A DNA stretch of 64,000 nucleotides from Kiritimatiellia bacterium (GTDB lineage Bacteria > Verrucomicrobiota > Kiritimatiellia > RFP12 > UBA1067): the NCBI GenBank assembly GCA_017405115.1, contig JAFRBA010000076.1, positions 1 to 64,000 of the forward strand, in the 5' to 3' direction. Positions 1-9,589 of this stretch are shown here, one piece after another. Position numbers and translations under genes: made by a program. The notes under the pieces were generated by a model that saw only the letters and a program-made list of their open reading frames with translations, was not told the origin of the DNA and made no database searches. The stretch's first letter is position 1; each line of letters starts with the position of its first letter.

Positions 1-138
1 CGGGCTTTTAGCCCTCACGAGAAGGAGATACCGATGACACCAGTTTCACACGGGAAGCCGTGTGCGGGAAATCTGCACGCACGGTTTGATGAGGGGGCTT
101 CCGCATCGGAAGAACCGAGGCGGAATGCTCTACTCCAC
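1..138 (+). mobile_element. 3' end of a group II intron (domains V and VI)
   Basis: Bases 56-87 fold as a group II intron domain V: the AGC catalytic triad (56-58), lower stem CGTGT/GCACG (59-63 with 79-83), AC bulge (77-78) and an upper stem closed by a GAAA-type loop (68-71). The usual J5/6-like TTTGATGAGGGGG follows. A domain VI stem pairs TTCCGC (99-104) with GCGGAA (120-125), and the intron then ends CTCTACTCCAC, with A132 as likely branch point and the 3' splice site near 138. The short hairpin at 2-14 may be the base of domain IV. The reverse transcriptase, if there is one, lies upstream of the window. The identification rests on the domain V pattern; the exact 3' boundary is inferred. 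Confidence 0.8.
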
Positions 139-1884
139 AAAATCAAGAGACTCGGCTTGGCGGCCTTTGCCGCCGCGGCAATGGCGTCTGGAGCGTTCGC
201 GGCGGCCGAATGGAGGCACGGCGAGAGGCAGGCCGTTTGGCCGGAGGGGAAGATACCGGACTTCCAGCCCCACCAGATGGGCGCAATGACGGACGAGGTG
301 AAGGAGCCGGGCTTCCAGCGCGAGAAGCACGCCATGCCCTATCTCGAGTGGTTTGACAAGCCTGCGAAACCCAACGGAGGCTGCATGATCCTCGTCTCGG
401 GCGGCAGCTACCAGTGCTGCTGCGACGTGGGGCTCATCAAGACTTGGCGCGACCGCTTCACGGCGCTCGGCTACCAGACGGTCAACTTCGTCTACCGCAC
501 GCCGCGGGCTAAGGGCCTGCCCTGCTACCAGAGCGCGTGGGAGGACGGCCAGCGTGCCGTCAGGCTCGTGCGCTCCCAGGCCGGGGCTCGAGGTTTCGAC
601 CCCGAGAAGATCGGCATAATCGGCATGTCGGCAGGCGGACATCTCGTCACCATGCTCGCAACGAGCGCCCTGACGCCCGCGTACGAGAAGGTCGACGCGC
701 TCGACGACCTGCCGTGCCACGTCAACTGGTGCATAGCGAACGCGCCGGCGTACAACACCGCAGGCTCTGCGCCCGGCATCGCCCGCCCGCAGGACGGCAC
801 GACCGAGGTTCCGGCGATAAACCCGTGCTTCAAGTTCGACGCCAAGACGTGCCCGATAAGCTTCCACCACGGGGGCACCGATCCGTACACGCCCAACGGC
901 TCTACGCTCTGCTACCGCGAGCTGAGGAAGCGCAAGATCCCCGCCGAGCTCCACCTCTACGCCGACCGCGGCCACGGCGCGCACGGCCTCGACCGCGCGA
1001 TCGAGTTCATGACGCAGATGGAGTTCACGTCGAAGCTGGAGCGCGAGATCGCCCTGGACCACAGGATGATGCCCGACGACACGCTCCGCACTGAGAAGGA
1101 GTTCCTCTGGCCGGAGGGCCGCATGCCCGACGTCTCCACCAACCAGACGTACCGCCCCTACCTCGTCTGGTTCATCCCCGAGAAGCTGAAGACGAAGGCG
1201 ATACAGGTCGTCGTTCCAGGCGGCGGGTACGGCTTCTGCAACTTCAACGGCGAGGGGACGCCGGTCGCGTACTACCTGAACGGAAAGGGGATGACGACGG
1301 TTGTCGTCATGTACCGCTGCCCGCGCGCAGTCGGGCGGCCCAAGCACTGGAGCGCCTGGCAGGACGCGCAGCGCGCCGTCCGCATCGTGCGGTCGGAGGC
1401 GCCCGCGCGCGGGCTCGACCCGGACCGCATCGGGATCATGGGCTTCTCCGCCGGCGGGCACCTCACGCTCATGACGGCCACCAACGCGCGGACGCCGGCG
1501 TACGAACCTGTCGACGAAATCGACAACGCCTCGGCCAAGCTGCAGTGGGCCGTTCCCGTATATCCGGCGTACTCGCTTACCGACGGCGCCGACGTTCCGA
1601 ACGTGCGCGGCGGGAACTACGACGACGCCGTGCTGGTTCCGGAGTTCTCGTTCGACGCCGACACTCCGCCGATGTGCTTCCTGCACGGCGACGCCGACGT
1701 CTGGGCCTCGATGAACTCCGTCAAGGCGTGGGAGAAGCTCCGCATGATGGGCATCCAGTGCGACCTCCACACCTATGCAAAGCGCGGCCACTGCTTCCAG
1801 TTCAAGAGCGCTCCGGGGACAGGCAGCTACACCTGGCTCGACCGCGTGTGGGACTTCCTGACGGCCAAGAAGCTCAACAAGTGA
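34..1884 (+). CDS. secreted tandem alpha/beta-hydrolase (esterase-like), 5' end interrupted by group II intron
   Basis: Two BD-FAE/acetyl-esterase-like alpha/beta-hydrolase domains lie in tandem. Counted from base 34, the first has nucleophile elbow GMSAGGH (Ser199), acid HHGGTDPY and histidine DRGHGAHG. The second has GFSAGGH (Ser472), LHGDADVW and KRGHCFQF. Each is preceded by a WPEG.MPD-type motif, so the protein is an internal duplication. A hydrophobic signal peptide (KIKRLGLAAFAAAAMASGAFA) begins at base 139, exactly where the intron ends. The ATG at 34 has a good GAAGGAG ribosome site but lies inside the intron, so the first 35 residues are read through domains V and VI. The original start was probably an ATG just upstream of the intron, giving M-KIKRL. 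Likely role: deacetylation of polysaccharides outside the cytoplasm (inferred). Confidence 0.75.
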   Translation: MTPVSHGKPCAGNLHARFDEGASASEEPRRNALLHKIKRLGLAAFAAAAMASGAFAAAEWRHGERQAVWPEGKIPDFQPHQMGAMTDEVKEPGFQREKHAMPYLEWFDKPAKPNGGCMILVSGGSYQCCCDVGLIKTWRDRFTALGYQTVNFVYRTPRAKGLPCYQSAWEDGQRAVRLVRSQAGARGFDPEKIGIIGMSAGGHLVTMLATSALTPAYEKVDALDDLPCHVNWCIANAPAYNTAGSAPGIARPQDGTTEVPAINPCFKFDAKTCPISFHHGGTDPYTPNGSTLCYRELRKRKIPAELHLYADRGHGAHGLDRAIEFMTQMEFTSKLEREIALDHRMMPDDTLRTEKEFLWPEGRMPDVSTNQTYRPYLVWFIPEKLKTKAIQVVVPGGGYGFCNFNGEGTPVAYYLNGKGMTTVVVMYRCPRAVGRPKHWSAWQDAQRAVRIVRSEAPARGLDPDRIGIMGFSAGGHLTLMTATNARTPAYEPVDEIDNASAKLQWAVPVYPAYSLTDGADVPNVRGGNYDDAVLVPEFSFDADTPPMCFLHGDADVWASMNSVKAWEKLRMMGIQCDLHTYAKRGHCFQFKSAPGTGSYTWLDRVWDFLTAKKLNK

Positions 1885-1897
1885 CCGTCGCCGGCGT

Positions 1898-4800
1898 CTA
1901 GGCTTTCTGCCACTCCTGCAGCGACAGCGGCGCGGACGCCGTTTCGCGCTTCATGGCGGCAATGCCCTTGACGGCTTCGCTCAGCCCGGCGAGCGTCGTC
2001 GTTAGCGGTATCCCGGCTGCCACGGCAGCGGACCGTATGCGAAGGCTGTCGTGCGCGGCCGACTCCTCGTCTTCGCGGATGTTGACGATCCACTTCACCT
2101 TGCGCCGGTCAATCAGGTCGAGGGTGTTCGGCGACCCGAGCGATATGCGGTAGAGCGCGTTTGACTCGACGCCGGCCTTCCAGAGCGACGTGGACGTGCC
2201 GCGGGTGGCCCAGACTTCGTAGCCGAGTTCGCGCAGTGTCCTCGCCAGCTGCACCACTTCGTCCTTGTCCTCGTCGCGGATGGACAGGATTATGCCGCCG
2301 TCATCTGGAAGGGGGCTCCCTGCCGCAATCTGGCTCTTGTAGTATGCCGTCGCCGCGTCATGGCCGAATGCCATCACCTCGCCCGTTGACTTCATCTCCG
2401 GGGTGAGCGTTATGTCGGCTCCCGGGAACTTCACGAACGGGAACACCGCCTCCTTGACGCAGTAGTGGCTCTTGCCCCGCGCCTCGGTGCCGAGGATGTC
2501 CTTCAGCTTCTCGCCGGCCATGCAGCGGGCGGCTACGCCCGCCAGCGACCAGCCGACGGCCTTCGAGACGAACGGTACCGTGCGGGAGGCGCGCGGGTTG
2601 ACCTCGATCATCCACACTTCGCCGTCCTTGACTGCAAGCTGGATGTTCATGAGCCCGACGACGTTCAGGCGTTCCGCGAAGGTGCGCGCGATGCGATTTA
2701 CCTCGTCTATCGTCTCCTTCGACAGCGAGACGGGCGGCGTCACCGCCGCCGCGTCGCCGGAGTGGCAGCCGGCCGCCTCGATGTGCTCGAGTATCGCGCC
2801 GATCACGGTCTCGTCCCCGTCGCTGACGCAGTCGACGTCCAGCTCGGTCGCATGCGTCAGGAACTTGTCGATCAGGATCGGCCGGCCCTCGGATATCCGG
2901 ACGGCCTCCTCCACGTACTTCCGCAGGGTGTCCTCGTGGTATACTATCGCCATGCCGCGTCCGCCGAGGACGAAGCTGGGCCTTACGAGGACGGGGTAGC
3001 CGATCTTCCCTGCGATGTCCAGCGCGTCCGCAACCGAATGGGCGATACCGCTGGGCGGCTGCTTCACCCCGACCTCCTCGACGAGGCTGCGGAAGAAGTC
3101 GCGGTCCTCCGCGAGCGCTATGTCCCTGGGCGAAGTCCCGAGGACCTTCACCCCGGCGGCTTCCAGCCTTTCGGCGAGGTTCAGGGGGGTCTGTCCCCCG
3201 AACTGGACGATGGCGCCTTCGCAGCCCTCGCGTTCGTAGACCTCCATTACGTCTTCGAACGTGAGAGGCTCGAAGTAGAGGCGGTCCGAGGTGTCGTAGT
3301 CGGTCGAGACGGTCTCGGGGTTCGAGTTGACCATGACGACTTCGAATCCGCGCCCGCGCAGCGAGAACGCCGCATGGCAGCAGCACCAGTCGAACTCTAT
3401 TCCCTGTCCGATGCGGTTCGGCCCGCCGCCGAGGACCATTATCTTCCGCTTGCGGCCGCCGTCAGCGGCGGACTCTCCGGAGTCTCCGGAAGGATCCGGG
3501 GCGTAGCAGCTGTAGTAGTACGGCGTGGCGGCCTTGAACTCGCCGGCGCAGGTGTCCACTTCCGCGAAGACGGGGCGAATGCCGAGCGCGATGCGGCTCC
3601 TGCGCACCGAGCCCTCGTCGGAGCCTATTGCCTCCGCGATCTGCCTGTCGCTGAAGCCGAAGACCTTGGCCTGGCGCAGGATCTCCGGCGGGAGGCGGGG
3701 CGCCTCGGACGAGTCGGTCGAGGCGGACAGCGACATGAAGGCGCGGAACTTGTCGATTTCGTCCAGCTGGCGCCTGAACCACGGGTCGAAGGAGCTCGCG
3801 TCGTGCCCGGCAAGTGGCGCCTCAAGGGAGCGCACGGCCTTCAGGTACGCCTGCTTGAAGGTGCGGCCGATGGCCATGGCTTCGCCGACGGACTTCATCT
3901 GCGTGCCGAGTCGCGTGTCCGCTCCGGGGAACTTCTCGAAAGTGAATCGCGGCACCTTCACCACCACGTAGTCGAGCGCCGGCTCGAAGCACGCCGGCGT
4001 AACCCTCGTGATGTCGTTGGCGAGTTCGTCCAGCGTGTAGCCCACGGCGAGAAGCGCGGCGATCTTCGCGATCGGGAACCCAGTCGCCTTGGAGGCGAGG
4101 GCGGACGAGCGCGACACGCGCGGGTTCATCTCGATGATAACCCGCCGCCCGTTCTTCGGGTTGACCGCCCACTGCACGTTCGATCCGCCCGTGGCGATGC
4201 CTATCGCCTCGAGGACCCGGATGGAGTCGTCGCGCATCGCCTGGTATTCGCGGTCAGTCAGCGTCTGTATCGGCGCGACCGTGATCGAGTCGCCGGTGTG
4301 CACGCCCATCGGGTCCATGTTCTCGATGGAGCAGACGATGACGGCGTTCCCCGCCTTGTCGCGCATCACCTCCATCTCGAATTCCTTCCAGCCGACCAGG
4401 GACTCCTCTACGAGGACTTCGCTGTTCAGCGACGCGGCGAGCCCGCGCGAGACGATTTCGCGGAATTCCCCGGGGTCGTGCGCAATGCCGCCGCCCGTTC
4501 CGCCGAGGGTGAAGCCGGGACGTATTATCAGCGGCCAAGTGCCGATTTCGCGCGCGACGCCCTCGGCCTCCGCAAGGGTGTGCGCGCTCCCTGACTTCGG
4601 CATGTCGAGGCCCAGTTCCGACATGGCCGCCTTGAAGAGGTTGCGGTCTTCGGCGCGTGCGATGGCGTCGGAGTCGGCGCCGATCATCTCGACGCCGCAT
4701 TCGTCGAGGACGCCTGCGCGCTTCAGCTCCATTGCGAGATTGAGCGCCGTCTGGCCGCCGAGGGTGGGGAGGATGGCGTCGGGCTTTTCGCGGCGGATTA

Positions 4801-5026
4801 TCGCGGACAGGGAGTCGACGGTGAGGGGCTCGATGTAGGTGCGGTCGGCCATTTCCGGATCGGTCATGACTGTCGCCGGATTCGAGTTGACGAGCACGAT
4901 TTCGAATCCTTCCCTTCGGAGGGCCTTCACCGCCTGGCAGCCGGAATAGTCGAATTCGCAGCCCTGTCCGATTACTATCGGGCCCGACCCTATGATCAGG
5001 ATCTTCTTGATGTCCGTGCGCTTCAT
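1898..5026 (-). CDS. carB: carbamoyl-phosphate synthase large subunit
   Basis: CarB makes carbamoyl phosphate from ammonia delivered by CarA, bicarbonate and two ATP, for pyrimidine and arginine synthesis. The start at 5026 gives [16 protein letters not shown], the family's normal N-terminus, and 1042 residues, a normal length. Two CPSase repeats are visible: the first opens with [17 protein letters not shown] and has [18 protein letters not shown]; the second opens with [16 protein letters not shown] and has [20 protein letters not shown]-terminal MGS-like allosteric domain follows. The frame stays open 38 codons further upstream, but those residues look nothing like CarB. No carA is adjacent. 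The gene ends tail-to-tail, 13 bp from the esterase gene. Confidence 0.97.
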   Translation of the reverse strand: MKRTDIKKILIIGSGPIVIGQGCEFDYSGCQAVKALRREGFEIVLVNSNPATVMTDPEMADRTYIEPLTVDSLSAIIRREKPDAILPTLGGQTALNLAMELKRAGVLDECGVEMIGADSDAIARAEDRNLFKAAMSELGLDMPKSGSAHTLAEAEGVAREIGTWPLIIRPGFTLGGTGGGIAHDPGEFREIVSRGLAASLNSEVLVEESLVGWKEFEMEVMRDKAGNAVIVCSIENMDPMGVHTGDSITVAPIQTLTDREYQAMRDDSIRVLEAIGIATGGSNVQWAVNPKNGRRVIIEMNPRVSRSSALASKATGFPIAKIAALLAVGYTLDELANDITRVTPACFEPALDYVVVKVPRFTFEKFPGADTRLGTQMKSVGEAMAIGRTFKQAYLKAVRSLEAPLAGHDASSFDPWFRRQLDEIDKFRAFMSLSASTDSSEAPRLPPEILRQAKVFGFSDRQIAEAIGSDEGSVRRSRIALGIRPVFAEVDTCAGEFKAATPYYYSCYAPDPSGDSGESAADGGRKRKIMVLGGGPNRIGQGIEFDWCCCHAAFSLRGRGFEVVMVNSNPETVSTDYDTSDRLYFEPLTFEDVMEVYEREGCEGAIVQFGGQTPLNLAERLEAAGVKVLGTSPRDIALAEDRDFFRSLVEEVGVKQPPSGIAHSVADALDIAGKIGYPVLVRPSFVLGGRGMAIVYHEDTLRKYVEEAVRISEGRPILIDKFLTHATELDVDCVSDGDETVIGAILEHIEAAGCHSGDAAAVTPPVSLSKETIDEVNRIARTFAERLNVVGLMNIQLAVKDGEVWMIEVNPRASRTVPFVSKAVGWSLAGVAARCMAGEKLKDILGTEARGKSHYCVKEAVFPFVKFPGADITLTPEMKSTGEVMAFGHDAATAYYKSQIAAGSPLPDDGGIILSIRDEDKDEVVQLARTLRELGYEVWATRGTSTSLWKAGVESNALYRISLGSPNTLDLIDRRKVKWIVNIREDEESAAHDSLRIRSAAVAAGIPLTTTLAGLSEAVKGIAAMKRETASAPLSLQEWQKA

Positions 5027-5243
5027 ATCATAGGTACTTAGCATATGCCGTGCCAATTGCCGTCGGATGCGCAAAGAAAACGGAGAACGTCCGATTCCTC
5101 GCAGAAAGATGGAGATATGGAAAGAAAGGACGGTTGCCATTTTGGCTGCTCGTGATTCACAAAATGTAAATCCGAACCGCGAAGTTTACATGCCGGAGTG
5201 ATGTTCGCAAATGGTGCGCGGATGCGCCCGCCGATTCCCGCAC

Positions 5244-5273
5244 TTGCCCGGATTCACGCATTTTTGGTATACT
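5244..5273 (+). promoter_or_regulatory. sigma70-type promoter of the CAP-domain gene
   Basis: TTGCCC (5244-5249), 18-bp spacer, then extended -10 TGG-TATACT (TATACT 5268-5273), 34 bp before the ATG at 5308. Confidence 0.65.
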
Positions 5274-5307
5274 ACAGGAAAACCAAAGGACAGAAGGGAC
5301 TCTTGAC

Positions 5308-6411
5308 ATGAAAAGATCTTCTACGAGTTTTGGTGCCCGTCTCGTGGCTAAGTTCCCGAGAACGGCGATTAGTCTTGCGGCCGGGCTTCTTGCGGTTGCC
5401 GGTTTCTCTCTCTCCGCGCACGCTGCTTCATACGAGCGAGTGGAGGGAACTTTTCTTTACGGGTACGCGCAGGAAGTTCTAAAGTACGTCAACGAGGAGC
5501 GGAGCAAGGAGGGGAGGCCGAGTGTCGTCATGGTCGAAGAGCTTACCGACGTCGCGATGATGCGGGCCGCTGAAATAGCTGTTGAGTTCTCCCACGACAG
5601 GCCTAACGGCTTGTGGTGTTTCTCTGCGTTCCCCGAGTTCTGCTGGTCAGTCGGTGAAAACATCGCCATGGGACAGAGAAGCCCTGGAGCGGTGATGGGA
5701 GGATGGATGAATTCCACCGGTCATCGGGATAACATTCTTAACAAGGGCTATTCAAAAATAGGAATCGGCTGTTTCTACGATGGCTATTATTATTATTGGG
5801 TCCAGGCTTTCTGCGCGGCTCCCGAGTCTTCTGGAACTGTGGACAAACGAGCGGGAGAAGTGGCGGTCAAGGTGGATGTCAGCCTCGACAGCAGCGTGGA
5901 TACGATCGTTAGCGGACTCCCGGCCAAAAAGTTCAAGGTCAGGTTCCTCGCCAACGGCGGAACCGGGGAAATGGCGGACCAGTCTTTTGTCGTAGGAAAG
6001 GCGGCAAAGCTCCGCAAGAACGCCTTCACGCGTTCCGGTTTCGTCTTCCTTGGCTGGTCGAAGAAGGAAAGCGGATCCGTCCAATACAAGAACGGGCAGT
6101 CCGTCAAGGATCTTGCAAACTCCGGAAAGATCCGCAAGCTCTATGCCGTCTGGGCGAAGAAGACATACAAGGTCAAGTTCTATTCTAATGGTGGCAAGGG
6201 GACGATGTCCGTCCAGAAGCTGACCTACGGGAAGTCCGCGAAACTCTCCGCCAACAAGTTCAAGAAGAAAGGCTATGCCTTTAAGGGCTGGGCCAAGTCG
6301 AAGACACTTGCCAACAAGGGCAAGGTCGCATACAAGAACAAGAAGACGGTCAAGAACCTCGTGACGAACGGCTCGACCGTCAAGCTCTACGCCGTGTGGG
6401 CGAAGAAATAG
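5308..6411 (+). CDS. secreted CAP-domain protein with two InlB-type B-repeats
   Basis: The 367-residue protein starts with an exported N-terminus (cleavage probably after SLSAHA, about residue 33). A CAP/SCP-PR1 domain (about 45-175) shows SHDRPNG, GENIA, GGWMNSTGHRDNIL and KIGIGCFYD. Two copies of an InlB B-repeat (Listeria-Bacteroides repeat) follow, each running from K.KV.F..NGG.G.M to KLYAVWAKK (about 210-287 and 288-367). The repeats are rich in lysine. The CAP fold is linked to extracellular binding or proteolysis in bacteria, and B-repeats act as surface stalks, so a surface or released interaction protein is likely. No C-terminal anchor is visible. It has its own promoter and converges on aspS, 28 bp away. 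Confidence 0.85.
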   Translation: MKRSSTSFGARLVAKFPRTAISLAAGLLAVAGFSLSAHAASYERVEGTFLYGYAQEVLKYVNEERSKEGRPSVVMVEELTDVAMMRAAEIAVEFSHDRPNGLWCFSAFPEFCWSVGENIAMGQRSPGAVMGGWMNSTGHRDNILNKGYSKIGIGCFYDGYYYYWVQAFCAAPESSGTVDKRAGEVAVKVDVSLDSSVDTIVSGLPAKKFKVRFLANGGTGEMADQSFVVGKAAKLRKNAFTRSGFVFLGWSKKESGSVQYKNGQSVKDLANSGKIRKLYAVWAKKTYKVKFYSNGGKGTMSVQKLTYGKSAKLSANKFKKKGYAFKGWAKSKTLANKGKVAYKNKKTVKNLVTNGSTVKLYAVWAKK

Positions 6412-6439
6412 CGCTCGATTGGGGCGTGGGGCGTGGCGA

Positions 6440-8251
6440 TTACGCCGTCGCCGCGCCCCCGGCCTCGCTGCCCGTTCCGCGAATCTTGATGTGCAGCTCG
6501 CGGAGCTGCTGCTCCGTGACGTAGTTGGGCGCGCCCATGAGGAGGTCCTGCGCCTTCTGGTTCATCGGGAAGGCGATCACCTCGCGGATGTTGGGCGTGT
6601 CGGTGAGGAGCATGACCATGCGGTCGACGCCCGGGGCGATTCCGCCGTGCGGCGGCGCGCCGAACTGGAACGCGCGGTGCAGCGCGCCGAACTTCTTCAC
6701 GACGTCGTCCTTCGTGTAGCCCGCAATCTCGAACGCCTTGTACATCACCTCGACCTGGTGGTTGCGGATCGCGCCCGAGGAGAGCTCGATTCCGTTGCAG
6801 ACGACGTCGTACTGGTAGGCCTCGATCGTCAGCGGGTCCTTGGTGTTCAGCGCCTCGAGCCCGCCCTGCGGCATCGAGAAGGGGTTGTGCGAGAAGATGA
6901 CCTTGCCGGTCTCCGGGTCCTTTTCGAAGAACGGGAAGTCTACGATCCAGCAGAAGCGGTAGACGTTCTTCTCGCGGATGTCGTTCGTCAGATGGTCGGC
7001 GATGTCGGTGCGGACCAGCCCCGAGAGGCGGTTGCACTCGTCGACGTCCGCGGCCATGAAGAATAGGGCGTCCGTCGGCTCCATGCCGGCGATCTTCTTC
7101 ATCTCCTCGAGCTGGTCGGCGGAGAGGAACTTCGCGATCGGGCCCTTGAGCTCGCCCTCCTTCGTCCAGCTGATGTAGCCGAGGCCCTTGCCGCCGTTTT
7201 CCTTGACGAACGCCTCGCGCTTGTCGAACCAGGTCCTGGTCTCTACGCCGACTATCCCCTTGACGAGCAGGCCCTTGACGAGGCCGCCGTTGGCGACGCA
7301 GGAAGCGAACGCCTTGAAGTCGGCCTTTGCGAAGAAGTCCGACATGTCGATCCACTTGAGCGGGTTGCGGAGGTCGGGCTTGTCGGTGCCGTAGGTCATC
7401 ATCGCGTCGCGGTACTTGATGCGCGGCCACGGGGCGGGCGTGCACTCCCACTTGGAGAACTTCGCGAACGTCGCGCCCACGACGTCCTCGACGACGGCGA
7501 AGATCTCGTCCTGCGTCGCGTAGGACATCTCGATGTCGAGCTGGTAGAACTCGCCGGGCGAGCGGTCGGCGCGGGCGGCTTCGTCGCGGAAGCACGGCGC
7601 GATCTGGAAGTACCTGTCGAAGCCCGAGACCATCAGGAGCTGCTTGAACATCTGCGGCGCCTGCGGAAGGGCGTAGAACATGCCGCGGTGGATGCGGCTC
7701 GGTACGAGGTAGTCGCGCGCGCCCTCCGGCGAGGACGCGGTGAGGATGGGGGTCTGGAACTCGTTGAAGCCCTTGGCCCACATCTGCTCGCGCAGGAAGC
7801 GTATGACCTGCGAGCGGAGGACGATGTTGTTGTGCAGCTTCTCGCGGCGCAGGTCGAGGAACCGGTACTGGAGGCGCACGTCCTCGCTCTCGTCGGCCTT
7901 CTCGTCGGGGACGTAGATGGGCGTCACCTGCGAGGCGCTCTCCATGACGAGTTCGTTGGCCTCGATCTCGATTTCGCCGGTCGGCAGCTCGGGGTTGATC
8001 GTGTCGGGGGTCCTCAGCTTCACCTCGCCCGTCACGGTGATGACGCTTTCGAGGTGGGCCTTCTCGACGAGGCCGAAGAAGCTGCGCGAGGGGTGCACGA
8101 CGATCTGCGTGAGGCCGTAGTGGTCGCGGAGGTCGACGAAGAGGATGCCGCCGTGGTCGCGCAGGCGGAACATCCAGCCGGAAAGTCTTACGGTCTTGCC
8201 CGCGTCGCAGGCGCGGAGCTCGTTGCAGGTGTGCGTTCTGTATGGGTGCAT
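6440..8251 (-). CDS. aspS: aspartyl-tRNA synthetase
   Basis: This class II aminoacyl-tRNA synthetase charges tRNA-Asp (or tRNA-Asp and tRNA-Asn if non-discriminating). The start at 8251 gives [13 protein letters not shown], the usual bacterial AspRS beginning, with GGAG 10 nt upstream, and 603 residues. Visible are the OB-fold anticodon domain ([24 protein letters not shown]), motif 2 ([23 protein letters not shown]), the long GAD insertion of bacterial-type enzymes and motif 3 ([14 protein letters not shown]). A 13-residue upstream extension of the frame overlaps the promoter and is rejected. Whether Asn-tRNA is also charged cannot be told from the window. Confidence 0.97.
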   Translation of the reverse strand: MHPYRTHTCNELRACDAGKTVRLSGWMFRLRDHGGILFVDLRDHYGLTQIVVHPSRSFFGLVEKAHLESVITVTGEVKLRTPDTINPELPTGEIEIEANELVMESASQVTPIYVPDEKADESEDVRLQYRFLDLRREKLHNNIVLRSQVIRFLREQMWAKGFNEFQTPILTASSPEGARDYLVPSRIHRGMFYALPQAPQMFKQLLMVSGFDRYFQIAPCFRDEAARADRSPGEFYQLDIEMSYATQDEIFAVVEDVVGATFAKFSKWECTPAPWPRIKYRDAMMTYGTDKPDLRNPLKWIDMSDFFAKADFKAFASCVANGGLVKGLLVKGIVGVETRTWFDKREAFVKENGGKGLGYISWTKEGELKGPIAKFLSADQLEEMKKIAGMEPTDALFFMAADVDECNRLSGLVRTDIADHLTNDIREKNVYRFCWIVDFPFFEKDPETGKVIFSHNPFSMPQGGLEALNTKDPLTIEAYQYDVVCNGIELSSGAIRNHQVEVMYKAFEIAGYTKDDVVKKFGALHRAFQFGAPPHGGIAPGVDRMVMLLTDTPNIREVIAFPMNQKAQDLLMGAPNYVTEQQLRELHIKIRGTGSEAGGAATA

Positions 8252-8278
8252 TGTCTTTTCTCCAGAAAACTTCCGCAC

Positions 8279-8289
8279 ATTATACCACA
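8279..8289 (-). promoter_or_regulatory. extended -10 promoter of aspS
   Basis: Reading the minus strand, TGTGG-TATAAT (TATAAT at 8284-8279) lies 27 nt before the aspS ATG. No clear -35 is seen, so this is an extended -10 promoter with a leader of about 20 nt carrying GGAG. Confidence 0.65.
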
Positions 8290-8420
8290 ATCAGGCGGCT
8301 TTGTGGCATGCCATCGCCAAAACGATGAACGGGGTGACAAGACCTGTGACAAGACGCTGGGACAACGGGCAAGATGCCCGTTTCAGTCTGTGCTCGGCGA
8401 ATTCAAAGGGGCTCGCCCTA

Positions 8421-8449
8421 TTGACCCATTTTGTGATGTTTGTTATACT
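8421..8449 (+). promoter_or_regulatory. sigma70 promoter of the GntR-LacI regulator
   Basis: TTGACC (8421-8426), 17-bp spacer, TATACT (8444-8449). The ATG follows at 8468 with no obvious Shine-Dalgarno in the short leader. Confidence 0.75.
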
Positions 8450-8467
8450 ACGCGGCGTTGGCCAGCA

Positions 8468-9589
8468 ATGAAGACTGACAACTACAAACTGCCGTTCGGC
8501 ATCAACAGGGACGTGCGCCGCACGCTCGTCGACCAGATTACGGACGGGATACGCGGCGCCATACGCACGGGATACTACCGTCCCGGCGACAGGCTGCCGC
8601 CGATGCGCGTGTTCGAGGAGGCGTTCGGCGTGAGCCGCATCGTCACGAACGCGGTCATGGCCAACCTGACTGCCGAGGGGCTGGTCCAGCCGCGCCGCGG
8701 TGCCGGCGCGGAAGTCCTCAACCCCGGCGAGCGGATATGGAAAGGCTCCGTGCTTGTCGTGTTCCGCGACGAAAGCGGCGTGTTCTACATGAATGTCCTG
8801 GGCGGTCGCATCAGGGACCGGCTTGTGCGCGGCGGATACCTCGTCTCGCAGGTCGCCGTGCCGAACGGAGCTCGAGGAAGGGACTTCGCGCTTCTTGACG
8901 CGAACCTTCGCCAGAACGTCGACCTTGCGATACTCGTGTTCGACGACGCGGAGATCGAGTCGCGCCTGTCGTCAGTCGGCGTCCCGTACGTCGTGGTGGG
9001 GGACGGTGGTGGCGGCGCGGCCACATGCGTCGGCACAATCCGCTATCGCCGTGACGCGGCGTCGGCGGCTCTTGCGCGGCAGTGCGCCGCGACGGGCGTA
9101 AGGAGCGTTCTTCAGGTAACGGTCGCGGAGTTCCCGCACGACGACCTCGGCGCGGCATTCGCGGGGACGGGAATCAGGGTGAAGACGTGGAAGGTTCGCC
9201 GCTCTGCGAACACAGGACATCCGCTCGACTTCCTGAAAGGGGCGGCTGATGCGTTCGAGCGGCGCATCTCCAAGGGACGCGACTGGCTGCCGGATCTCCT
9301 CTACTTCACCGACGACCACCTGGCGACCGGCGCGTTCGCCGTTCTTCCGTCGCACGGCGTCCGCATTCCGGATGACGTCAAGGTAGTCTCGTGGGCCAAC
9401 GTCGGCTACGGCCCGGTGTTCCGCACGTCCGTCGCCAGGGTGGAGATGGATCCGGTCGCGGACGGCGACGTCGTCGCCGCGCACGCGATCGCCTATCTCG
9501 AATCGCGCCAGCGCGTCGAAGGCGTGTTCCTCGAACCGACTTTCGTGGATGGAGAGACTTTTCAAAGCTACAAAGGGATAAAGGCATGA
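8468..9589 (+). CDS. GntR-family DNA-binding domain fused to a LacI-type sugar-sensing domain
   Basis: 373 residues. Residues about 10-85 form a GntR winged helix (LVDQITDGIRGAIRTGYYRPG, LPPMRVFEEAFGVSR, LVQPRRGAG). The rest is a periplasmic-binding-protein fold as in LacI/AraR repressors, ending with the typical AYLESR and LEPTFVDGET region. It opens a locus of secreted carbohydrate-active proteins; the next gene overlaps its stop codon (ATGA), so they are translated together. It probably senses a sugar released by those enzymes and controls its own operon; no operator was identified. Its nearest relative in the window is the regulator at 42070. Confidence 0.88.
   Translation: MKTDNYKLPFGINRDVRRTLVDQITDGIRGAIRTGYYRPGDRLPPMRVFEEAFGVSRIVTNAVMANLTAEGLVQPRRGAGAEVLNPGERIWKGSVLVVFRDESGVFYMNVLGGRIRDRLVRGGYLVSQVAVPNGARGRDFALLDANLRQNVDLAILVFDDAEIESRLSSVGVPYVVVGDGGGGAATCVGTIRYRRDAASAALARQCAATGVRSVLQVTVAEFPHDDLGAAFAGTGIRVKTWKVRRSANTGHPLDFLKGAADAFERRISKGRDWLPDLLYFTDDHLATGAFAVLPSHGVRIPDDVKVVSWANVGYGPVFRTSVARVEMDPVADGDVVAAHAIAYLESRQRVEGVFLEPTFVDGETFQSYKGIKA

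Noticed and set aside
130..4594. Very long open frames antisense to the esterase (130-1791, minus) and to carB (2465-4594, plus)
   Set aside because: They are mirror images of strongly coded genes in high-GC DNA, are rich in Arg/Ala/Val without domains, and have no ribosome sites.
5027..5140. N-terminal extension of CarB
   Set aside because: The 38 extra residues do not resemble CarB, which normally starts at MKRTDIK-like sequence.
5165..5190. Inverted repeat TGTAAA/TTTACA between carB and the CAP gene
   Set aside because: Only 6 bp with a 14-bp gap and not placed at a clear promoter; too weak to call an operator.
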